A model generated the notes under the pieces. That model saw only the letters and a program-made list of their open reading frames with translations, ran no database searches and was not told where the DNA came from. From Iamia sp052038315 (lineage in GTDB: Bacteria; Actinomycetota; Acidimicrobiia; Acidimicrobiales; Iamiaceae), in assembly GCA_052038315.1 (NCBI GenBank), contig JBQGCF010000186.1, positions 1 through 6,349 of the forward strand: DNA of 6,349 nt, read 5' to 3'. The position numbers and the translations under genes are program-made. Below, one piece after another: positions 1 through 5,698 of the stretch. The number at the start of each line of letters is the position of its first letter. Positions within the stretch are counted from its first letter, which is position 1.

Positions 1-2451
1 CTGCTCGACCTCGGCCACGCCCGGGTGGGCGACCGCCGGGCCGACGACGTTCTGGCCCCGCACGGCGTAGACGGGCACGTACCACCGCGGACCCCCGTCG
101 GCGGCGTCGTAGGCGGTGCCCCCCGAGCCGGCCAGGGAGCCGCCGAGGGCGCGCCGGGCCCCGTCGTCGCGCAGGCTTCCCGGGGCGACGGCGGGGGCCG
201 CGCCGGCCCGCAGCACCACGACCTCGACGCCGGGGTCCGACGCCGGGACGGTCACGGTGATCGAGCGGCCCTGAGGGCTGACGGTGGGGACGGGGGGCGC
301 GCCCGGGAGGGAGAAGGCGACGGCCTCGACCGACGCCCCCTCGGAGCGGGCGACGCCCGACGTGGCGGTGGCCGGGTACTCGACGACGACGTCGTAGCGG
401 TAGCGGGTCCCGCTGCGCACCGCGCTGTCGAGGACGCCCGTCGGCCCGCCCCGGAGCTTGCGGGTCATGGCCCCGGGGTCGTCGGGCTGGGACCGCTCGA
501 CCCACACGTCGCCGGTCCGCACGGCCCGCCAGCGCAGCTCGACGGCGCCGTCGTGCTCGACGGTCTCGAGGTCGGCGACGTCGGGGGTGGCGACGACGGC
601 GTCGGAGCGCGCCTCGGGGGCGGTGATGCCCAGCCGGGCGGCGACCACGGCGTAGGTGACGGGTTCACCGGGCGGGGCCTGGGCGTCGTGGAGCTCGGTC
701 TCGGTCGTGCGGCCCAGGGGGGTGGAGGCGCCGCCCGAGCGGTCGACCGTGCGCACGACCCGGTACTCGACCGGTCCGGGCGAGGCCGACGGCGACCAGC
801 GCACGGTCACGCCGCCGCCGGTGCGCTCGGCGGTCACCGCGCCGGCCGGCTGCACGCCGACGTCGGCCAGCGCCTCGGCCACGACGGAGGCCCCGGGGAA
901 CCGTTCCAGCACGGCCAGCAGCCGGGTCTCCCGGTCGGCGCCGACGCCGGTGCCGGCCGCCGCATCGGTGTCGGCCGTCGTCGCCTCGGCCACCGCCGTC
1001 GCCACCGACGCCTCCAGCGCCTCGACCCGCGTCGTGGCGTCCTCCAGCGTCGTGCCGTCGGGGCCGGGGCGGTCGGAGGCGATCCGGCCCAGCGACGTGA
1101 GGTAGCGGCGGGCGTCGTCGGGCCGGGAGGCGCCGAGGGCGTAGGCGAGGTTGTCCCAGGCGTCGGCCGCGGTCCGCGAGGCCGAGTCGATCCGCTCCCG
1201 CAACCGCACCAGGTCGGGCATCTCGTCGCCCCAGGCGGCGGCCCGCTCGACCCGCTCGGCGGCGGCGCCCAGCCGGCCGGCGTCGAGGTCGTCGGCCGCC
1301 CCGGCCAGCTCGTCGGCGGCCTCGTCGTAGGCGCGCAGGTCGAAGGCGCACGACGAGCAGCGAACGTCGCTCCGGGCCGCCGTCGTCCCGCACCGCGGGC
1401 AGCTGCGGTAGAGGTCGGACCCACAGCGGCTGCACGTGGCGGAGCTGTCCGGCGAGCGCGTGTTGGTGGCGTTGCAGACGGCGCAGACGACGTAGTCGGC
1501 GACCGAGCCCACGTCGATCGGGGCGTGGAGCTCGCGAGCCACCTCGACGACCAGGTCGCGGGCGACGTCGGGGGCGAGGCCGGCCGACACCGCCTCCCGG
1601 GTCAGCCGCTCGGACTCGGCCGCGCTGACCCGGTCCTCCAGCAGGACGGCGGTCTCGATGGCCGGCCGGATCTCGTCCTTCACGCCCTCCTCGATGCCGG
1701 CGAGGTAGCGACGGGGGTCCCCGGTGACGAGCAGCGTCTCGCTGAGGGCGAGGAGCTCGTCGACGACGGTGCGCAGCCGGTCGTGGCGGCGCTGCCGGTT
1801 GCGGGCGTCGATCGCCTCCCGGCGGGCCTGGACGGCGGTGGCGTCGGCCCCGACGGGCAGGCCGAGGAAGCCGTAGAGGGTGCGGTGGGCACCGGCCTCG
1901 CGGTCGAGCCGCTCCAGCTCGGTGAGCAGGGCGACCACCTGCTTGCGCTGCGCCGCCGAGATGGGCTCGACGACCTCCGCCCGCTCGTCGATGAGCGTGC
2001 GGCCCTCCAGTCGGGCGTCGATCTGGGCGTCGGTGATGCCCTCGCGGGCCGCCAGCGACCGGAGCCGGTCGAGCCGGTCGCGGGGGATCCCGCCGTGGCG
2101 GCGCTCGAGGGCGTCGAGCAGCTCGTCGACCCGGGCCGCCGCCGCGGCGTCGGAGGCGGCCGACGCGCCCTGGACGCGCGCCCGGGCCTCGGCCCGGCGA
2201 CCCCCGTCGAGCAGCTGGGCGGAGATCAGGTCCTGCTGCTTGAGCAGCGACGAGACCAGGCCCTTGTACCGCGGGCTCGACTGCTCCTTGCGCCAGAACG
2301 CCACCACCTCGCCCATGCGCCGGCGGATGAGGTCCTCGTCGTCGACCGACGGGTCGAGGCCGACCACGGCGAAGGGGTCGCTGACGTCGTGCTCGCCCCG
2401 GTCGAGCAGCGGCTTCAGGACCTCCTTGCGGTAGGCGTTGGCATCGAACAT
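1..2451 (-). CDS. Large J-like / double zinc-ribbon / FN3-like protein, probable Hsp70 partner (C-terminus cut by window edge)
   Basis: This frame is open for 817 codons from ATG at 2451-2449 to the left edge, so the C-terminus is missing. Domains in order: a J-like region at residues 25-85 (DPFAVVGL, then a basic helix and SSPRYK where HPD would lie); a helical stretch; a second J-like region at 190-255 (LYGFLGLP to DPRRYLAGIE), also without HPD; and a helical region at 265-315. A double zinc ribbon follows, with cysteine pairs C323/C326, C340/C343, C351/C354 and C365/C368. Then come a helical, possibly TPR-like segment at 370-500 and three FN3-like beta regions near 533-608, 609-712 and 714-817. 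No signal peptide or membrane segment is visible, so it is probably cytosolic. The ATG directly abuts the Hsp70 stop (TAGATG) and has no strong ribosome site, which suggests translational coupling. I infer a client-binding adaptor of the neighbouring Hsp70. The domain calls are by eye; the zinc ribbon is firm, while the J-like and FN3 calls are moderate. Confidence 0.85.
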   Translation of the reverse strand, partial: MFDANAYRKEVLKPLLDRGEHDVSDPFAVVGLDPSVDDEDLIRRRMGEVVAFWRKEQSSPRYKGLVSSLLKQQDLISAQLLDGGRRAEARARVQGASAASDAAAAARVDELLDALERRHGGIPRDRLDRLRSLAAREGITDAQIDARLEGRTLIDERAEVVEPISAAQRKQVVALLTELERLDREAGAHRTLYGFLGLPVGADATAVQARREAIDARNRQRRHDRLRTVVDELLALSETLLVTGDPRRYLAGIEEGVKDEIRPAIETAVLLEDRVSAAESERLTREAVSAGLAPDVARDLVVEVARELHAPIDVGSVADYVVCAVCNATNTRSPDSSATCSRCGSDLYRSCPRCGTTAARSDVRCSSCAFDLRAYDEAADELAGAADDLDAGRLGAAAERVERAAAWGDEMPDLVRLRERIDSASRTAADAWDNLAYALGASRPDDARRYLTSLGRIASDRPGPDGTTLEDATTRVEALEASVATAVAEATTADTDAAAGTGVGADRETRLLAVLERFPGASVVAEALADVGVQPAGAVTAERTGGGVTVRWSPSASPGPVEYRVVRTVDRSGGASTPLGRTTETELHDAQAPPGEPVTYAVVAARLGITAPEARSDAVVATPDVADLETVEHDGAVELRWRAVRTGDVWVERSQPDDPGAMTRKLRGGPTGVLDSAVRSGTRYRYDVVVEYPATATSGVARSEGASVEAVAFSLPGAPPVPTVSPQGRSITVTVPASDPGVEVVVLRAGAAPAVAPGSLRDDGARRALGGSLAGSGGTAYDAADGGPRWYVPVYAVRGQNVVGPAVAHPGVAEVEQ

Positions 2452-4113
2452 CTACATCGAGGGCTTGCGCAGGTCGACGTCGCCCTTCTCGGCCGCGATC
2501 GTGTCGGGGCTGAGGGCGGCGCCGGTCTCGACCCGGAGGTGGAGCGGCTCGTCCATGGCCACGTGGCGACCGGTGACGTCGAGCGTGCCGTCGGACCCCA
2601 TGGCGAAGGTGATCTCCACCGCGGCGCCCTTCTTGTGGCCCGGCGGGATGCCGGTGATCGAGCCCGAGATCAGCAGCGTGTTGTCCGCCGGGTCGGTGGA
2701 CTCCTCGCTGCCGCCCTGCTCGAAGACGTCGAGCTGCACCTCCGACTGGTCGTCGACCACCGTGTAGAAGGTGTCGGTGATCACCAGCGGCAGGGTGTCG
2801 TTGCGGTGGGTCAGGAACGACGCCTCGGTCGTGCCGTCGGAGCCGGTGATGAAGAGGCCGAAGCCGCGCGAGCAGACGTTCTGGACCTGGGTGCCGACCA
2901 GGTCGGACACCACGTCGGTCGGCAGGCCGTAGCTCTCGGCCGCATCGCCGAGGACCTTCTCCAGGTCGACGAGCGTGGCGTCGTCGAGCGACTGGCCCTC
3001 GGCCAGCTTCCCCTGGGCCACCAGGTCGTCGATCACGACCTGCTCGATCTCCTTCTTCTGGCCGTAGATGGCGGCGCCCTTGGCCACGGCCAGGTCGGGG
3101 TCGGCCAGCTGCGGGTCGAAGCCGAAGTCCGTCCGCAGCCGCTCGGCGACGGCCGGCATCTTCGACGACCCGCCGACGAGCAGGACGCGATCGATCTTGG
3201 TGACGTTCCGCGCCTCGGCGGCCTTGGTGACCGCCCGGGTCAGCTGCATGGTGCGGGTCAGGAGGCTGGCGGTGAGCTGCTCCAGCTCCTCCCGGGTGAC
3301 CGTGATGTTGGCCCGGTGCCCGGCGTGGACCACGAGGACGTCGGTGGTGTCCCGGTTGGTCAGGTTCTGCTTGGCCTCCTCGGCCGCCGAGATCAGGTCC
3401 TGGGCGCCGTAGGAGTCGTCGAGCGGGTCCTCGGCGCCGGGGCACTCCTCGAGGAAGCGCTCCGAGAGGTGGGTGGCCAGGCGGGCGTCCCAGTCGGCGC
3501 CGCCCAGCTCGTGGTCGCCGTCGGTGGTGATCACCTTGATCTTCCGCTCGGACAGCTCGATCACGGTGACGTCGAAGGTGCCGCCGCCCAGGTCGTAGAC
3601 GAGGACCGTCTCGGTCTCGGTGCCCTGGCTGGCGAACCCGTAGGCGAAGGCGGCGGCCGTCGGCTCGTTGATGATGTCGACGACGTTCATCCCGGCGTAC
3701 TCGCCGGCCAGCTTGGTGGCCTTGCGCTCCTCGTCGCCGAAGTAGGCGGGGACGGTGATGACGACGTCGGTGACCGGCTCGCCGGTCTGGCGCTCGACGT
3801 CGGCGGCCAGGGCCTTGAGGATGAAGGCGCTGATGGCGGGGGCGGACCACTCCTTGCCCTGCGCCGAGAAGCGCCACTCGTGGTCGCCCATGCTCCGCTT
3901 GACCAGGCTGGCCACGTTGTCGGGGTTGATGCGGGCCTGGCGCTTGGCCTGCTTGCCCACGACCACCTGGTCCTCGCCGTCGAAGAGGACGACCGAGGGG
4001 GTGGTCGGCTCGTTGTCGAGGTTGGTCAGGACCTCGGGCCGGCCGAAGCGGTCGACCCGCGAGATGCACGAGTAGGTCGTGCCCAGGTCGATGCCGTACA
4101 CGGTGTTGGCCAT
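2452..4113 (-). CDS. DnaK-family Hsp70 ATPase, lidless and with divergent linker
   Basis: This 553-residue Hsp70 should bind and hydrolyse ATP to drive cycles of client binding in the cytoplasm. The ATPase domain is complete: phosphate-1 loop GIDLGTTYS at 7-15, the conserved VITVPAYF at 118-125, INEPTAAAFAYG at 148-159, phosphate-2 VYDLGGGTFDVTV at 172-184 and adenosine loop VLLVGGSSKMP at 310-320. A beta substrate-binding domain follows at about 412-530 (HRNDTLPL, then GSITGIPPG and DGTLDVTGR). Two features depart from DnaK. Roughly 60 mostly helical residues (351-411) replace the usual hydrophobic linker. The protein also stops at 553, soon after the beta domain, so the alpha-helical lid of the roughly 610-640 residue DnaK is absent. 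The start is well supported by GAGGAG (4124-4119) five bases before the ATG, inside the end of the grpE-like gene, with which it shares one base (TGATG). It is clearly Hsp70 family, but I read it as a specialised paralogue rather than housekeeping DnaK. Confidence 0.96.
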   Translation of the reverse strand: MANTVYGIDLGTTYSCISRVDRFGRPEVLTNLDNEPTTPSVVLFDGEDQVVVGKQAKRQARINPDNVASLVKRSMGDHEWRFSAQGKEWSAPAISAFILKALAADVERQTGEPVTDVVITVPAYFGDEERKATKLAGEYAGMNVVDIINEPTAAAFAYGFASQGTETETVLVYDLGGGTFDVTVIELSERKIKVITTDGDHELGGADWDARLATHLSERFLEECPGAEDPLDDSYGAQDLISAAEEAKQNLTNRDTTDVLVVHAGHRANITVTREELEQLTASLLTRTMQLTRAVTKAAEARNVTKIDRVLLVGGSSKMPAVAERLRTDFGFDPQLADPDLAVAKGAAIYGQKKEIEQVVIDDLVAQGKLAEGQSLDDATLVDLEKVLGDAAESYGLPTDVVSDLVGTQVQNVCSRGFGLFITGSDGTTEASFLTHRNDTLPLVITDTFYTVVDDQSEVQLDVFEQGGSEESTDPADNTLLISGSITGIPPGHKKGAAVEITFAMGSDGTLDVTGRHVAMDEPLHLRVETGAALSPDTIAAEKGDVDLRKPSM

Positions 4114-4907
4114 CAGGACTCCTCGACGGGTGGGGGAGGGGGCGGGGCGACGACCTCGACCTCGGCGGCGCGGAAGGTGCGGCCGTCGTCGTGGGCGAAG
4201 CCGATGCGGCGGACGGTGGCGACGGTGCCGGGCTCGCCGTCGGACGACGGGACCCGGCCCACGCCCTGGTGCCGGGTCGTGTCGAGCCTCTCGCCGGGCT
4301 CGGGGGCGAACGGGCTGAGGCCCCAGCGGGCGAGGGTGTCGAGCAGGCGGGTCGCGACCAGCTCCAGGTCGGACCGGGCCTCGGGGTGGCCGGCCTCGGC
4401 CAGCCGGGTGACCTCGTCGTGGAGGCGGACGAGGTCGCGGATCATCGGCTGGGTGGCGCCGGCCAGCTCGCCGGCGCGCAGCCGCTGGTTCTCGGCGTGG
4501 AGCTCGGCGACGTGGTCGTCGGCCCGGCGGGTGAGGCGGGCCACCTCGTCGAGGCTGCGCTGGATGCCGGCCAGCCCGGTGGCGACGGTCTCCTCCCGGG
4601 CCGTGGCGGCCAGGTCCGGCAGCATCGCCTCCACCCCCGCCCGCACCTCGGCGAGCTCGGCGAGCACCGGATCGGGCTCCGGCTCCGCCTCGGGCTGGGG
4701 GTCCGCCTCGGCGGTGGGCTCCGGCTCCGGTGCGGCCTTGGGGTCGACCGAGGGCTCCTCGGCGGCGACCTCGGGCTCGGGGTCGGGCTCGACCGACGGC
4801 TCCCCGGGCTCGTCCCCGTCGTCGGGCCCGGGGATCGGGTCGGGGTCCGGCGAGGGGTCCTCGGGCGCGGCCTCGACCTCGTCCTCGGGCTGCCCGGCGT
4901 CCGACAC
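4113..4907 (-). CDS. GrpE-like nucleotide exchange factor with acidic proline-rich tail
   Basis: The protein has 264 residues from a GTG start. Residues 1-80 are almost entirely E, D, P and A, a probably disordered acidic tail. Residues 82-145 form a likely coiled coil, matching the long dimer helix of GrpE. Residues 182-253 match the GrpE four-helix and beta-wing head: LLDTLARWGLSPFAPEPGE, then TRHQGVG in place of the family's DP..HEAV, then GTVATVRRIGF and FRAAEVEVV. A PPPPPP run lies near the C-terminus. GrpE proteins open Hsp70 and release ADP, and this gene sits directly upstream of and coupled to an Hsp70 gene, which supports the same role here. The canonical order is dnaK-grpE-dnaJ, so grpE-first is a difference. 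No Shine-Dalgarno precedes the GTG, but a TACACT box ends seven bases before it, fitting a leaderless transcript. Similarity is weak over the head domain, so an automatic search may call it hypothetical. Confidence 0.82.
   Translation of the reverse strand: MSDAGQPEDEVEAAPEDPSPDPDPIPGPDDGDEPGEPSVEPDPEPEVAAEEPSVDPKAAPEPEPTAEADPQPEAEPEPDPVLAELAEVRAGVEAMLPDLAATAREETVATGLAGIQRSLDEVARLTRRADDHVAELHAENQRLRAGELAGATQPMIRDLVRLHDEVTRLAEAGHPEARSDLELVATRLLDTLARWGLSPFAPEPGERLDTTRHQGVGRVPSSDGEPGTVATVRRIGFAHDDGRTFRAAEVEVVAPPPPPPVEES
4668..4890 (-). repeat. Low-complexity tract coding the E/P/D-rich tail
   Basis: The DNA for residues about 6-80 of the GrpE-like protein is made of imperfect short repeats. On the plus strand, variants of GGCTCCGGCTC and GCCTCGGGCTCGG recur, and the coded EPSVEPDPEPE and EEPSVDPKAAPEPEPT segments look like diverged copies of one unit. 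Such tracts can change length by slippage. The copies are imperfect, so no exact period can be given. Confidence 0.5.
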
Positions 4908-4914
4908 GGGCCGC

Positions 4915-4920
4915 AGTGTA
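4915..4920 (-). promoter_or_regulatory. -10 element of the chaperone operon, probably leaderless
   Basis: Read on the minus strand, TACACT fits the TANNNT pattern of sigma-70-type promoters. Seven bases (GCGGCCC) separate it from the GTG at 4907, so transcription would begin at or next to the start codon. That explains the lack of any ribosome-binding site there. Leaderless genes are common in actinobacteria. No convincing -35 hexamer lies 16-19 bases upstream; that space is taken by the 17-base palindrome. Confidence 0.5.
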
Positions 4921-4929
4921 CGCAGCCCC

Positions 4930-4946
4930 CCGGACGGCTCGTCCGG
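4930..4946. promoter_or_regulatory. 17-base palindrome, candidate operator
   Basis: CCGGACG and CGTCCGG form a perfect 7-bp inverted repeat around the 3-base centre GCT. It covers roughly -20 to -40 of the leaderless chaperone promoter and lies about 50 bases upstream of the terD -10 candidate. A dimeric regulator bound here could affect both divergent units. GC-rich palindromes of this size also arise by chance, so the regulatory role is inference. Confidence 0.35.
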
Positions 4947-4992
4947 CGCCGTCGGGGTGGGGTGCCCGCGACCAACGGGGCCCGGAGGCCGC

Positions 4993-4998
4993 TAGGGT
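4993..4998 (+). promoter_or_regulatory. Candidate -10 element for terD
   Basis: TAGGGT matches TANNNT and would start a transcript near 5005, giving a leader of about 60 bases before the terD ATG. GACCAA at 4970-4975 lies 17 bases upstream as a poor -35 match. It is the best -10-like hexamer I saw in the gap on this strand, but the call is weak. Confidence 0.28.
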
Positions 4999-5049
4999 CC
5001 GCCACCGCGCCGCTCGATGGCCGGGCGGTCACAACGAGTGCACCCCTTC

Positions 5050-5055
5050 GGAGGG
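5050..5055 (+). promoter_or_regulatory. Ribosome-binding site of terD
   Basis: GGAGGG lies eight bases before the ATG at 5064. This fixes the terD start over the out-of-frame ATG at 5057, which is too close to the site. It contrasts with the neighbouring GrpE-like and second TerD genes, neither of which has a visible site. Confidence 0.8.
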
Positions 5056-5063
5056 CATGGACC

Positions 5064-5639
5064 ATGGCTGTTTCGCTGAGCAAGGGCGGGAACGTCTCGC
5101 TGTCCAAGGAGGCCCCGGGCCTCACCGACATCGTCGTCGGGCTGGGCTGGGACGTCCGGGCCACCGATGGCACGGACTTCGACCTCGACGGCAGCGTCTT
5201 CCTGGTCAACGCCGAGGGCAAGGTCCGCTCGGACGCGGACTTCATCTTCTACAACAACCTCAAGTCGGCCGACGGCTCGGTCGAGCACACCGGTGACAAC
5301 CGCACCGGCGCCGGCGAGGGCGACGACGAGCAGGTGAAGATCAACCTGGTCGGCGTGCCCGCCGACGTCGACAAGATCGTCGTGGGCGTCACCATCGACC
5401 AGGCCGATGCCCGCAGCCAGAACTTCGGCCAGGTGTCGAACGCCTTCATCCGGGTCCTCAACGGCGCCGACCAGAGCGAGATCGCCCGCTACGACCTCTC
5501 CGAGGACGCCTCGATCGAGACCGCCATGGTCTTCGGCGAGGTGTACCGCAACGGCGCCGAGTGGAAGTTCCGGGCCGTGGGCCAGGGCTTCGCCGGTGGC
5601 CTGGGCCCGCTGGCCCAGAGCTACGGCGTCAACGTCTGA
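5064..5639 (+). CDS. terD: TerD family tellurium/stress-resistance protein
   Basis: This is a canonical 191-residue TerD protein, the usual length of the family. It begins MAVSLSKGGNVSL and has the signature pieces in order: GLGWDV at 26-31, the acidic DFDLDGSVFLV at 38-48, the calcium-loop region GDNRTGAGEGDDEQV at 77-91, SNAFIRVLN at 125-133, the YDLSED region at 143-148 and the FGEVYRNGAEWKFRAVGQGF stretch at 157-176, ending GLGPLAQSYGVNV. TerD proteins bind calcium through these acidic residues; all of them are present. The family is linked to tellurite, oxidative and phage stress and to differentiation in streptomycetes, but the molecular activity is not settled. No signal peptide is visible, so it should be cytoplasmic. 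The closely related TerE and TerZ proteins share the same motifs, so the letter D names the family rather than a proven orthologue. Confidence 0.97.
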   Translation: MAVSLSKGGNVSLSKEAPGLTDIVVGLGWDVRATDGTDFDLDGSVFLVNAEGKVRSDADFIFYNNLKSADGSVEHTGDNRTGAGEGDDEQVKINLVGVPADVDKIVVGVTIDQADARSQNFGQVSNAFIRVLNGADQSEIARYDLSEDASIETAMVFGEVYRNGAEWKFRAVGQGFAGGLGPLAQSYGVNV

Positions 5640-5641
5640 TC

Positions 5642-5657
5642 GACCGGATCCCCGGTC
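5642..5657 (+). promoter_or_regulatory. Short hairpin between the two terD-family genes
   Basis: GACCGG (5642-5647) and CCGGTC (5652-5657) are a perfect 6-bp stem with loop ATCC, filling almost the whole 19-base gap. No T-tract follows, so it is not a typical intrinsic terminator. Its right arm overlaps the left arm of the longer hairpin at 5654-5698, so the two cannot form at once. Confidence 0.45.
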
Positions 5658-5698
5658 CGTGACCCTGACCCGCGGCCAGCGCGTCCGGGTCACGGACC
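5654..5698 (+). promoter_or_regulatory. 12-bp inverted repeat enclosing the start codon of the second terD-family gene
   Basis: GGTCCGTGACCC (5654-5665) and GGGTCACGGACC (5687-5698) are perfectly complementary, with a 21-base loop that contains a further CGCG/CGCG pairing (5671-5674 with 5680-5683). The GTG start at 5659-5661 lies inside the left arm. In RNA this would be a very stable stem hiding the start; in DNA it could be an operator. The pairing is seen directly, the function is inferred. Confidence 0.55.

Noticed and set aside
665..4069. A 1134-codon minus-strand frame covering the Hsp70 and J-like genes in another register.
   Set aside because: The product is an R/P/G/A-rich shadow that crosses the Hsp70 stop and the next start, while the true frames carry the conserved motifs.
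4979..4990. GGCC-CGGA-GGCC near the terD -10 candidate as a second operator.
   Set aside because: Four-base self-complementary arms are expected by chance in DNA this GC-rich.
25..4995. A 1656-codon open frame on the plus strand, antisense to the whole chaperone operon.
   Set aside because: Its product is low-complexity G/V/A/R/D with no recognisable domain, and it lies opposite three genes with clear family motifs. Long stop-free antisense frames are expected at this GC content.
4191..5639. A longer terD reading starting at 4191, which would fuse about 290 residues to TerD.
   Set aside because: The extra part is antisense to the GrpE-like gene and has no domain. A strong ribosome site precedes the ATG at 5064, and the family N-terminus starts there.
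5642..5657. The gap hairpin as an intrinsic terminator after terD.
   Set aside because: It has no T-run, only a 6-bp stem, and lies inside a 19-base gap between two likely co-transcribed genes.
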